Shown here: positions 43,197 to 50,735 of the stretch, piece after piece
Numbering within the stretch: position 1 is the first letter of the stretch
Layout: the number at the start of each line of letters is the position of its first letter
From: JBAXTZ01 sp037129925
Lineage (GTDB): Bacteria > Bacillota > Negativicutes > JBAXTZ01
Length of the DNA: 64,000 bases
Assembly (NCBI GenBank): GCA_037129925.1
Contig: JBAXTZ010000006.1
Location: 1-64,000, forward strand
Direction: 5' to 3'
Translations under genes and position numbers: made by a program
The notes under the pieces: generated by a model
What the model saw: the letters and a program-made list of their open reading frames with translations, nothing else
What the model was told of the DNA's origin: nothing
The model's database searches: none

Positions 43197-43628
43197 AAAC
43201 GATGAAGTCGCAACAACGCTCTGCATATATCGGATTGAAAAAGCAGATGTGGAAATTGAAATTTCCGAAGTGTTGTTTTCTGGACAATACCTTTCAAAGC
43301 CTTAAATAGCGCTTATTATGCAATGTTTCATGCTATCAGATCGCTTCTAGCGCTTGAGCGTGAAGATGCAAAAACACATGCTGGAGCGTTGGCACTGTTC
43401 AGTAAACATTTTGTAGTTTCGGCAGAAAAATTTTCAAAAAAAGATGTTGCTGACGTAATGTACGTTCAGAGTATGCGGAGCAAAGGTGATTACGTGGATT
43501 ATTATCTGCCAACACCTGAAGAAGTCCGTCGCACTATTGAGTTAGCAAAAAGCTTCGTCAAAAAAGTACAATTGTATTTGGCGGCTAATGACATAAAATT
43601 TGTGATATGGGGGAAATATGATAATTAA
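43189..43628 (+). pseudogene. HEPN-domain protein (toxin-like), broken by a frameshift
   Basis: Frame 1 starts at TTG 43189 and gives a HEPN N terminus (IEKADVEIEISEVLFSGQYL) but stops at 43303-43305. The continuation (ALNSAYYAMFHAIRSLLALE and onward to 43628) is in the -1 frame. Repeating one base near 43299 restores SGQYLSKALNSAYYAMFHA, the classical HEPN core. The break is thus a single-base loss within AAGCC (probably AAGGCC originally), or a sequencing error. The expected RNase motif RxxxxH of toxic HEPNs is not obvious. It overlaps gmhA by 11 bases. Confidence 0.75.
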
Positions 43629-44178
43629 TCGAATGGAAGAACACATCCAGGTTATCGAAATGGTAAAAAACGAACCAATGCGTGCGAAAATTGCCAAGGC
43701 GGCAGAATTGTGCCGCCACGCCATTCAAAACGGCGGAAAAATATTGTTTTGCGGCAACGGCGGTTCGGCTGCTGATTGCCAGCATTTAGCAGCCGAAATC
43801 GTTGGCAGATTTCTGAAAGAACGTGAGGGGTGGCCGGCAATTGCGCTAACGACCGACACTTCGATATTGACGGCAGTAGCCAATGATTATGGCTACGATG
43901 CGGTGTTTTCACGCCAGGTGGAAGCATTGTGTCAAAAAGGTGATGTGTTATTCGGTTTTTCAACCTCCGGCAACAGCGCTAACGTAATCGCCGCCATCGA
44001 AATAGCCAAACAAAAGGGTGGAATAACCATCGGCATGACCGGCAAGAACGGCGGCAGAATGCTCGAACTTTGCGATATCAACATCAATGTTCCCTGCGAC
44101 GTTACCGCCCGGGTACAAGAAGCACATATTATGATCGGGCATATTATTTGCGAGTTAATTGAAGCGGATGCGGAGTAA
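43618..44178 (+). CDS. gmhA: Sedoheptulose-7-phosphate isomerase
   Basis: 186-residue SIS-domain enzyme making D-glycero-D-manno-heptose 7-phosphate, first step of ADP- or GDP-heptose synthesis for the LPS core or S-layer glycans. Markers: GKILFCGNGGSAADCQHLAAE, LTTDTSILTAVANDYGYD, FSTSGNS, GMTGKNGG and the C-terminal HIMIGHIICELIE helix with zinc-ligand histidines. GGGGGA precedes the ATG at 43618. Together with the kinase at 44724 and phosphatase at 46111 it provides three of the pathway steps. Confidence 0.94.
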   Translation: MIINRMEEHIQVIEMVKNEPMRAKIAKAAELCRHAIQNGGKILFCGNGGSAADCQHLAAEIVGRFLKEREGWPAIALTTDTSILTAVANDYGYDAVFSRQVEALCQKGDVLFGFSTSGNSANVIAAIEIAKQKGGITIGMTGKNGGRMLELCDININVPCDVTARVQEAHIMIGHIICELIEADAE

Positions 44179-44181
44179 GGA

Positions 44182-44574
44182 ATGCAATTAATTTACCATC
44201 CAACAGAAGTTGATGTTAATGATGCAATCAAAAACGATCAGCCATTGCTGGTTTTGATTTCCTTTGACGGACAAAAAGTTATTATCGGCGAATTGCACGA
44301 GTCGGTCGAGCATAATGTTTTGTTGTCCAAAATTGGCGAAAACGGTTTGGATATTGACAAATACTTTCGCATCGTATTAGATAAACAAGGTGCAGATTGG
44401 ACATTTGTTTGTCCGCCGCAATATAAAAATATCGAGGATAGGCATCGCCGAATTGCAACGTTTTACAACGATGGCTTTTCGGTGATTTCGCACTTATTGG
44501 CAAGTATCGGTTATTTGGTTGGTATCAATATCCCAAGACGTTATAGTCGCCATGTTGAGATGCTAGCCAATTAG
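44182..44574 (+). CDS. Uncharacterised protein in the heptose operon
   Basis: 130 residues, three bases after gmhA, with GTAAGG before the ATG, so clearly cotranscribed. No family is recognised. The sequence looks like a small soluble alpha/beta protein: an N-terminal beta segment (PLLVLISFDGQKVIIGELHES), a middle part with DWTFVCPP, and a basic C terminus (NIPRRYSRHVEML). Position suggests a link with heptose or LPS-core assembly, which is an inference only. Confidence 0.6.
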   Translation: MQLIYHPTEVDVNDAIKNDQPLLVLISFDGQKVIIGELHESVEHNVLLSKIGENGLDIDKYFRIVLDKQGADWTFVCPPQYKNIEDRHRRIATFYNDGFSVISHLLASIGYLVGINIPRRYSRHVEMLAN

Positions 44575-44583
44575 CATGGTTAG

Positions 44584-44622
44584 AAGTTATCAAGTATATA
44601 AAGTTATCAGGTTATAAAGTTG
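44584..44622 (+). repeat. Degenerate 8/9-bp tandem tract
   Basis: AAGTTATC AAGTATAT AAAGTTATC AGGTTATAA AGTTGTCGG. A related tract (CTACTCGACTACTTGATAAC and neighbours) continues at about 44655-44708 up to the rfaE start. Confidence 0.5.
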
Positions 44623-44723
44623 TCGGGCGGACAGTCAACGTGGTTACAAATTATTCAACTACTTTCGTTCTACTCGACTACTTGATAACTTATGTCCACT
44701 CGATTACTCAAAACGGAGGCAAT

Positions 44724-45716
44724 GTGTTTAAAAATTTTGATTTGGTTAAACAATTTGTGGAAAAGGGAATATTTGCTACCAAGATACTGGTTATCGGCGA
44801 TGTGATGATCGATAAGTATTATTATAGCGAAGTGTCGCGAATCTCGCCGGAAGCGCCGGTGCCGATTGCCAAAGTAACCAGCGAGAAAAACACTCTTGGC
44901 GGTGCGGCGAACGTTGCCAACAACTTGGCACGTTCTGGGTGTGTTACCCATGTTTGCGGAATTACCGGCGCTGACGAGAATCGTGAACGGTTGCTGGAAT
45001 TGCTCGCCGAAGCTAAGGTGAACGGCGCAAGCCTGATCAAAGACAAGCGTCCGACAACCGCGAAAGCCCGGATTATCGGCGCTCATCAACAAATGTTGCG
45101 GCTGGATTTTGAAGACAACACGCCGCTGTCGGCGAAGAAGACCAAGGAAATAATCCTCGAAGTAATCAGCAAACTGGGCGATTTTGACGGAGTGGTGCTA
45201 TCAGACTACGGCAAAGGTGTTTGCGTGCCGAAATTATGTAAAAAAATCATTGCCGAATGTAACAAGAAAAGCATCCCGATTTCAGTCGATCCCAAAGGCC
45301 ATTATTGGCTAAAGTATGCCGGAGCCTATTGTATTACCCCCAATCTCAAAGAACTTTCCGAAGTTCATGCCGAAGCAATCAAAAACACCGATAACGAGGT
45401 TTTGACTGCTGGCCATGATATTTTGGACAAGTATAAACTAACAAACCTGTTGGTCACCCGTTCGGAAAAGGGCATGACTCTGTTGAACTCCGAAGGCGGG
45501 GCAACCATCCCGACCCGGGCCCAGGAAGTATTCGACGTGTCCGGCGCCGGCGACACCGTAATCGCGATTTTCACCGCCGCCGTAGCTGGCGGATTGTGTA
45601 CCAACGATGCCGCGCAATTGGCCAATCTGGCAGCCGGAGTGGTAGTAGGTAAACTTGGAACTTATGCAATAAGTAACTCGGAATTGCTGGAAGCAGTCAA
45701 GAGTTCAGAGTCATGA
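44724..45716 (+). CDS. D-glycero-beta-D-manno-heptose-7-phosphate kinase (RfaE domain 1)
   Basis: 330-residue PfkB-family kinase: GDVMIDKYYYSEVSRISPEAP at the N terminus, LGGAANVANNLA, and the catalytic loop SGAGDTVIAIF with the base aspartate. It matches the kinase half of HldE; the cytidylyl/adenylyltransferase half (RfaE2) is absent and not elsewhere in the window. The start is GTG at 44724 with GGAGG at 44715-44719. An ATG-less extension upstream to 44640 runs through repeat DNA and is not believed. It overlaps the four-helix-bundle gene by four bases. Confidence 0.92.
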   Translation: MFKNFDLVKQFVEKGIFATKILVIGDVMIDKYYYSEVSRISPEAPVPIAKVTSEKNTLGGAANVANNLARSGCVTHVCGITGADENRERLLELLAEAKVNGASLIKDKRPTTAKARIIGAHQQMLRLDFEDNTPLSAKKTKEIILEVISKLGDFDGVVLSDYGKGVCVPKLCKKIIAECNKKSIPISVDPKGHYWLKYAGAYCITPNLKELSEVHAEAIKNTDNEVLTAGHDILDKYKLTNLLVTRSEKGMTLLNSEGGATIPTRAQEVFDVSGAGDTVIAIFTAAVAGGLCTNDAAQLANLAAGVVVGKLGTYAISNSELLEAVKSSES

Positions 45717-45728
45717 GTCCAGAGTTGA
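45701..45728 (+). repeat. 7-bp tandem tract spanning a gene junction
   Basis: GAGTTCA GAGTCAT GAGTCCA GAGTTGA. It encodes the last residues of the heptose kinase (SSES) and the first residues of the next protein (MSPEL). Confidence 0.65.
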
Positions 45729-46114
45729 ATTCGGTAAAAAAAGAATATCGAAGCATCGTGCAAGAAAAAAGCTTTGCTTTAGCGGTGAAGATGGTAAAAT
45801 ATTGCAACGGGTTACGAAACAGTAATGTCAGTTTTGTAATATTGAATCAAGTACTCAAGAGCAGTACTTCAATTGGGGCTAATGTTGAAGAAGCACTGGG
45901 CGCACAGTCAGACAAAGATTTCATTGCTAAGTTGTACATAGTCAGAAAAGAAACTCGAGAGACGATATATTGGTTAAGGCTTATCAGTGAATGTTTTGTA
46001 ATAGAACGAACTAATGTTGTTGATCTGATAGATAACGCCAGCGAAATATTGCGAATCGTAAACAGTATTTTTTTGACTATGAAAGAAAAATGCGAAAAGA
46101 ATCAAAAATCATGA
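45713..46114 (+). CDS. Four-helix-bundle protein (S23/IVS-type family)
   Basis: 133 residues, helical throughout. FALAVKMVKYCNGL, LNQVLKSSTSIGANVEEALGAQSDKDFIAKLYIVRKETRETIYWL-type spacing (motif SIGANVEEA and RKETRET) is the signature of the family first described as proteins encoded in 23S rRNA intervening sequences and related to Avd of diversity-generating retroelements. Free-standing members of this kind are common in polysaccharide loci; their role is unknown. It sits inside the heptose operon, overlapping the genes on both sides by four bases. Confidence 0.85.
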   Translation: MSPELNSVKKEYRSIVQEKSFALAVKMVKYCNGLRNSNVSFVILNQVLKSSTSIGANVEEALGAQSDKDFIAKLYIVRKETRETIYWLRLISECFVIERTNVVDLIDNASEILRIVNSIFLTMKEKCEKNQKS

Positions 46115-46704
46115 AAACTACTGAACTCACCAAGCGCAACTCAGGACTCAGGACTCAGGACTCTGAACTCACCAAGCGCAACTCAGGACTCAGGACTCAG
46201 GACTCTGAACTAGTAAAGGCAGTATTTTTCGACCGCGATGGCGTTTTGAACATTGATCACGGCTACGTTTACAAGTCCGAAGATTGGCAATGGACACCGG
46301 GCGCAATTCAAGCGATAAAGTGGTGCAACGATAACGACTTTTTGGTTATTGTCGTTACCAACCAGAGTGGCGTTGCTAGGGGTTATTATAGCGAAGCTGA
46401 TGTTGTAAGTTTGCATACTTGGGTCAATGAGGATTTGAATCGCTGTGAAGCTAGAATCGATGCCTTTTATTATTGTCCGCACTATCCCGATGGCAAAGTT
46501 GCGGAATACGCAATAGAATGTACTTGCCGCAAACCGCAACCGGGAATGTTGTTAGCAGCAATTGCTAAATACGACATAGACGTTGAATTTAGCTTAATGT
46601 TTGGCGACAAACCAAGCGATATCGACGCCGCAACAGCCGCCGGTATTCGTGGCGTGCTAGTTGGAAAAAATGCCGGTTTCCCAGACATTTCAGCTTTGGT
46701 ATAG
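46111..46704 (+). CDS. gmhB: Heptose 1,7-bisphosphate phosphatase with a repeat-encoded N-terminal extension
   Basis: HAD-family enzyme removing the 7-phosphate from heptose bisphosphate. Core motifs: FFDRDGVLN (nucleophile and acid aspartates), VVTNQSGVARG, zinc loop YYCPHYPDG with ECTC, CRKPQPGML and GDKPSDIDAA. The family normally begins within a few residues of the first motif. Here a 33-residue extension precedes it, consisting of ELTKRNSGLRTQDS twice, encoded by two identical 42-base blocks (46123-46206). No start codon exists between the blocks and the core, so ATG 46111 (or 46090) must be used unless a non-standard start is employed. It overlaps the preceding stop codon (ATGA). Confidence 0.9.
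   Translation: MKTTELTKRNSGLRTQDSELTKRNSGLRTQDSELVKAVFFDRDGVLNIDHGYVYKSEDWQWTPGAIQAIKWCNDNDFLVIVVTNQSGVARGYYSEADVVSLHTWVNEDLNRCEARIDAFYYCPHYPDGKVAEYAIECTCRKPQPGMLLAAIAKYDIDVEFSLMFGDKPSDIDAATAAGIRGVLVGKNAGFPDISALV
46123..46212 (+). repeat. Duplicated 42-bp block built of six heptamers, inside gmhB
   Basis: Each block (46123-46164 and 46165-46206) reads GAACTCA CCAAGCG CAACTCA GGACTCA GGACTCA GGACTCT, and a third partial unit follows. The copies are identical. Confidence 0.9.
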
Positions 46705-46732
46705 GGTTCAACCTTCATCAACAATATTCATA

Positions 46733-46792
46733 ACAACTCGCTCGATTACTTGAACACTTGACAACTCGATTACTTGACAGCCACTCAACACC
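46733..46792 (+). repeat. Degenerate 8-bp tandem tract
   Basis: ACAACTCG, a four-base remnant, then ATTACTTG AACACTTG ACAACTCG ATTACTTG ACAGCCAC TCAACACC, between gmhB and the regulator gene. Confidence 0.7.
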
Positions 46793-46815
46793 AGCGTAAG
46801 AGAGGAGGAAGGGCT

Positions 46816-48042
46816 ATGAATAAAGTTGATTTGCTGCAGCTGATTGAAGCCGGCGAGAGTTCGACGCTAGAATTTAAACGCGATGACTGCCGCCCCGAGC
46901 AAATTGCGCGTGAAGCGGTCGCCATGGCCAATTCTCTTGGCGGCGTGATTATTTTGGGTATCGAAGATGATAGAACGACATCCGGGCTCGCGCGAAAGAA
47001 TACCGAAGAGTGGGTGATGGACTCGGTATTTGGCAGAAAAATCCATCCGGTTCTCATTCCCCATTACCAAGAGTTTGATTTGCAAGGCGGCAGAGTTGCG
47101 GCATTAATTGTGCCGCAAGGCACAACTAAGCCGTATGTCGTTCGTCACAATGAGCGTGAAGATATCTATGTGCGAATCGGCTCGACTACGCGGCTGGCGA
47201 CTCGCGAACAACAGGCGCGGTTGTTCACTTCCGGCGGGATGTTACATACCGAGTTGTTGCCGGTTTCCGGGGCTACGATTAATACATTCGATTTGCAGCG
47301 AGTGCAAGACTATCTTGCAAACTTTGTCGGTGAAATGAATATTCCCCAGTCGGCTGACGAGTGGGAAAGACGGTTGTGCGATTTCGGATTAATGGTTGAA
47401 ACGGATTACGGAATTCGACTAGGTACGATAGCCGGAGTAGTGCTGTTTGCGCATCGACCAAGACGGTTGCTACCACAAGCCGGAATACGGCTGATGGTAT
47501 TCGAGGGTGACGAGTTGGATTATTCGGCAAAAGTTGATTACTATATAGATGAACCGGCAATCGGGCGTTGGTTGGTTTCGACCAACGGTGTTCGCGAAAA
47601 CATTGCCAACGGGTTGTTGGAGTCTTTTGCAGCGATTGTTCGACCGCATATTTTTCGCGAAGAAACGGCGATCAACATTGGCTTGCGCAAAGATACAAAG
47701 GCACTATATCCTTGGCAAGCGCTAAGAGAATTAGTGGTAAACGCCTTGGCGCATCGCGATTGGACGAGGCTGGATGAAATTACAATAACAATATTTTCTG
47801 ATCGTCTGGAAGTATTCAGTCCAGGCGCGCTGGTAAATTCGATGACTGTAGAAAAAATGAAAGCCGGACTTCGCAACACCCGCAATCCGGTTATCGCCGA
47901 TATATTGCGCGACTATGGCTATGCCGACCGCCGCGGTATGGGAGTTAGAAAAAAAGTGCTACCGCCATACAATAATACAACTCAGCCAACATTTGAAGCT
48001 ACCGAAGACCATTTGCGAGTCGTTTTGCCACGGTTGGAATGA
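46816..48042 (+). CDS. AlbA_2/Schlafen-type putative regulator with RecG-like ATP-binding C terminus
   Basis: 408 residues from the ATG at 46816 (GAGGAGG upstream). The N terminus ESSTLEFKRDD and MANSLGGVIILGIEDD is the AlbA_2 (Schlafen AlbA) nucleic-acid-binding domain. The C-terminal half contains ALRELVVNALAHRDW, which resembles the GHKL-type ATPase domain of COG2865 proteins, and ends with a winged-helix-like region (RNPVIADILRDYGY and RRGMGVRK). Such proteins are taken to be transcriptional regulators or anti-phage factors; neither is shown here. It lies between two repeat tracts and may be a late insertion between the heptose and capsule loci. Confidence 0.8.
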   Translation: MNKVDLLQLIEAGESSTLEFKRDDCRPEQIAREAVAMANSLGGVIILGIEDDRTTSGLARKNTEEWVMDSVFGRKIHPVLIPHYQEFDLQGGRVAALIVPQGTTKPYVVRHNEREDIYVRIGSTTRLATREQQARLFTSGGMLHTELLPVSGATINTFDLQRVQDYLANFVGEMNIPQSADEWERRLCDFGLMVETDYGIRLGTIAGVVLFAHRPRRLLPQAGIRLMVFEGDELDYSAKVDYYIDEPAIGRWLVSTNGVRENIANGLLESFAAIVRPHIFREETAINIGLRKDTKALYPWQALRELVVNALAHRDWTRLDEITITIFSDRLEVFSPGALVNSMTVEKMKAGLRNTRNPVIADILRDYGYADRRGMGVRKKVLPPYNNTTQPTFEATEDHLRVVLPRLE

Positions 48043-48083
48043 GCAACTATGACGGGCAAGTACATTTTGTAGAACGGGTATTA

Positions 48084-48139
48084 GTGCATAAGTGAATTAG
48101 ATAGAATGGGGATTGGTGCATGAGGTGTTATTGATGAAG
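48084..48139 (+). repeat. Degenerate 8-bp tandem tract
   Basis: GTGCATAA GTGAATTA GATAGAAT GGGGATTG GTGCATGA GGTGTTAT TGATGAAG. Its units GTGCATGA and GTGAATT recur at 63089. Confidence 0.65.
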
Positions 48140-48343
48140 TAGCAATTAAGATTTGATAAATTTTGAAAGGCGTTCTTGAAATTATCGGAAAATTTGAACA
48201 AAGACAGCTATAGTGAGTTAGAAGAAGCCGGGTTGATTCAGATGTTTGAATTTACATTTGAACTGGCGTGGAAGACTTTGAAAGATTATTCGGAGTCTGA
48301 AGGTTTCATAGTTGCCAGCCCTCGCGAAGTGATGTTTCAGCTT
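48134..48343 (+). pseudogene. Remnant of an HI0074-type nucleotidyltransferase-partner (antitoxin-like) gene
   Basis: The frame reads RFDKF-stop-KAFLKLSENL, then KDSYSELEEAGLIQMFEFTF and ELAWKTLKDY followed by EGFIVASPREVMFQ, a near-perfect N-terminal half of the HI0074 substrate-binding family (usual length about 130-140). In-frame stops occur at 48140-48142 and 48164-48166, and similarity ends near 48343 without the conserved NLTSHTY region. No partner nucleotidyltransferase remains. The 48043-48476 stretch otherwise holds only the repeat tract and a promoter. Confidence 0.7.
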
Positions 48344-48358
48344 TGCTTGTATTTTGTT

Positions 48359-48387
48359 TTGCTAAATAATGCCGCTTGTGTTAAAAT
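48359..48387 (+). promoter_or_regulatory. Putative promoter of the exopolysaccharide locus
   Basis: TTGCTA (48359-48364), 17-base spacer, TAAAAT (48382-48387) preceded by TG one base away (extended -10). The leader to the start at 48477 is about 80-85 bases. Confidence 0.55.
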
Positions 48388-48476
48388 CTACAACTGTATT
48401 ATTATTGATAATTAAGAATATCGAATATATCGAGTTTATATTGCTACTTGAGTTTATGAAAGGCATGGTTATAACT

Positions 48477-49292
48477 ATGAAAAAAATCGTCACTTCAGTC
48501 TTATTGATGTGTCTTTTTTTTATGATGTCGAGTTTTGCATACGCGTTGCCGACTACTACCGCCAACCTCCAGGTTGCTGAGCAAGCTGAGTCCGATAAAG
48601 TTTTTGCCGTGCAGACGGACTTGGGGACATACCGCTTAGGCAAGTATGATACGGTCAGTGTAGTAATCGTTGGTTTAAATGACGGTATGAATATTTCGGG
48701 AGGGGCAGCAACACCGGCCGCATTCGGCGACGACAAGCGCGCTGGTAGCGGGGGTACCTTCGGCACCGGCAATATCTTGAATAATCTCACGATTGGACCG
48801 GACGGGTATGTGACAATGCCCTATGTCGGCATACTAAAGTTACAAGGTTTGACGATTCCCGAAGCCAAAGATCTGATTTATAGCAAGCTGAAACGCTACG
48901 TTAAAATTCCCTCGATGGAAGTCGTGGTATTGACTTATGGTCCACGGCGAATTATGGTGGTGGGATCGGTGGGGAAACCGGGTATTTATGATTTGCAGCA
49001 GGACAATTTATTTGCCTATAACGCCATCACCGCCGCCGGCGGAATGTTGTATAACGCCGCTAACAGTCATGTGCGAGTAATCCGGATGGCGGACAACAAG
49101 GTGTTTATTAAAGAAATCGACTTGGATGGCTACATTCAAAATCTTGATTTTAAACAGAATTTGCGGATTCAAGACGGCGATATGTTGTATGTGCCGCGTT
49201 CGGGTTGGAAATTCAGTTTAAATGAGGATGTTATGCCGTTGTTGTCGGCTTGGTCAACTGCCTACTCGGTATATGCGTTAGCAACCAAATAA
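48477..49292 (+). CDS. Polysaccharide export protein (Wza-like, SLBB domain)
   Basis: 271 residues beginning with a signal peptide (MKKIVTSVLLMCLFFMMSSF, cut after AYA) and no lipobox, unlike E. coli Wza. The Poly_export domain (YRLGKYDTVSVVIVG; LTIGPDGYVTMPYVGILKLQG) is followed by an SLBB domain (VVGSVGKPGIYDLQ; ITAAGGMLYNAA). It probably forms the periplasmic or outer-membrane export channel. The start is chosen by the signal peptide; the ribosome site is poor and ATGs at 48456 and 48465 are alternatives. First gene of the exopolysaccharide locus. Confidence 0.88.
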   Translation: MKKIVTSVLLMCLFFMMSSFAYALPTTTANLQVAEQAESDKVFAVQTDLGTYRLGKYDTVSVVIVGLNDGMNISGGAATPAAFGDDKRAGSGGTFGTGNILNNLTIGPDGYVTMPYVGILKLQGLTIPEAKDLIYSKLKRYVKIPSMEVVVLTYGPRRIMVVGSVGKPGIYDLQQDNLFAYNAITAAGGMLYNAANSHVRVIRMADNKVFIKEIDLDGYIQNLDFKQNLRIQDGDMLYVPRSGWKFSLNEDVMPLLSAWSTAYSVYALATK

Positions 49293-49339
49293 CAAGCGCT
49301 ATATATTAGTATTGTTTCAGCAAAATTCTGGAGGATTGT

Positions 49340-50713
49340 GTGGCGGAAATCAGGGATGTAGATATTGAAAAAGATGCCGATGAGATTGTCATCGATTGGC
49401 AGTTAGTCAAAAGAGTATTTAAGGCGCGTTGGAAAATATGCGCGGTTATCGTGTTGGTTTGTGCGTTATTAGCTATGGCGCTGGCGTTTGTAGTGCCGAA
49501 GAAATTTGAGTCGGAAGTGTTGTTGCGGGCAAAACAGAAAACCAACACCGGAGCCGCCGGTGGCGCCGCGGCGCTGATTCTCGGCGGAAATATGCCAAGC
49601 CAAGTGTCTAGCTATATTGAACTGATAAAAAGTCGCGCAGTTATCGACCCGATAATTGCCAAACTGGATATTTCGGCTGATAAAAAAGAACTAATGACTG
49701 CGGATGGTTTTTTCAAAAGCAATTTGCAAATCGATAATCCCAAGGGTACCGACATCCTCTCGGTAACCGCTTCCGGAAAATCCCCGGAAGAAGCGCAAAT
49801 GATTGCTTCAAATGTGTCCGCAAATTTGTCAAAATTATTGAATGGACTGAATCGCAGCGACCAGTCTTATATGGTAAAATTCCTCAATGGCCGCATAATT
49901 ACTGCTAAAAAAGAAATGGAACAATCCGAGATTGAGATGGAAAAATTCCGGCAAGAAAACAAAGTTTTCGCTCCAGATGAACAAGTGAAGGCACTACTAG
50001 CGCGATTAAATGAATTTGACAAGCAGCGGGCGCAAAACAAAATCAGAATCGAAGCCGACCAGCAAACTTTGGCTCATATTAACGCGGAGATTGCCAAGCA
50101 GAATATCGCCATGGAAACTTACAAAGTGACGCAAAACCCGGTGATTGAGCAAATTCGCGGTCAGATAATAACCAAAGAACTTCAATTAGTTGATCTACGG
50201 CAAAAGTTCACCGACGAACAACCGGATGTAATCAACACCCAACAGACAATCGAGCAACTAAAGTTTAAACTAGATGAAGAGTTAACCAAATCAATCGCGT
50301 CGGAAACTACCGCAATGAACCCGCTCCATTACGAAATGGTGGGCAGTAAAATCAAAACCGATTTAGATTTACAATTGGCGCAACTGACCTTCACGGCGAT
50401 TGACCGCTTTGAGCAAGCCGACACCAATGATTTGAACAAACTGTCGGCCGCCGGGCTGACTTACATCGGATTGGCGCGTCGGCAGGCGCTGACCCAAGAA
50501 ATTTATGTGATGTTGATGAAGCAATATGAGCAAGCCAAGATTCAAGAAGCCATGGACAGCCTGGACGTGCAAGTAGTCGATGCAGCTAACCTGCCGAAAC
50601 GGCATGTATTTCCGAGCAAGACGCTATTTACTTTGGTAGGCGGAATGTTGGGCGGGATATTGGCGCTTGTGTCTTTGATGGTTTCTTATCGGAAGATGGC
50701 TGTAAACAAATAA
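49340..50713 (+). CDS. Chain-length determinant / GumC-like polysaccharide co-polymerase
   Basis: 457 residues from GTG with GGAGG upstream. Wzz-type N terminus with the first membrane helix (ICAVIVLVCALLAMALAFVVP, about 34-54), a long coiled-coil periplasmic part (residues about 170-320, rich in E, K and Q), and a second helix near 430 (TLVGGMLGGILALVSLMV). No C-terminal tyrosine-kinase domain. It regulates polymer length together with the export protein at 48477 and the polymerase at 58248. Confidence 0.9.
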   Translation: MAEIRDVDIEKDADEIVIDWQLVKRVFKARWKICAVIVLVCALLAMALAFVVPKKFESEVLLRAKQKTNTGAAGGAAALILGGNMPSQVSSYIELIKSRAVIDPIIAKLDISADKKELMTADGFFKSNLQIDNPKGTDILSVTASGKSPEEAQMIASNVSANLSKLLNGLNRSDQSYMVKFLNGRIITAKKEMEQSEIEMEKFRQENKVFAPDEQVKALLARLNEFDKQRAQNKIRIEADQQTLAHINAEIAKQNIAMETYKVTQNPVIEQIRGQIITKELQLVDLRQKFTDEQPDVINTQQTIEQLKFKLDEELTKSIASETTAMNPLHYEMVGSKIKTDLDLQLAQLTFTAIDRFEQADTNDLNKLSAAGLTYIGLARRQALTQEIYVMLMKQYEQAKIQEAMDSLDVQVVDAANLPKRHVFPSKTLFTLVGGMLGGILALVSLMVSYRKMAVNK

Positions 50714-50735
50714 CAAACAAGCAAAAGGAGTGGTT

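Noticed and set aside
44640..44723. N-terminal extension of the heptose kinase from 44640
   Set aside because: The segment is encoded by degenerate tandem-repeat DNA, lacks a ribosome site, and homologues start at the residues following GTG 44724, which has GGAGG upstream.
46123..46212. CRISPR-like direct repeats
   Set aside because: Only two adjacent copies without spacers, built from a 7-bp unit, and translated in frame with gmhB; no cas genes are present.
48164..48166. In-frame TGA as a selenocysteine codon, given selB in the window
   Set aside because: The position corresponds to a glutamate in the HI0074 family, a TAG stop occurs eight codons earlier, the gene is truncated, and I see no SECIS-like stem after it.
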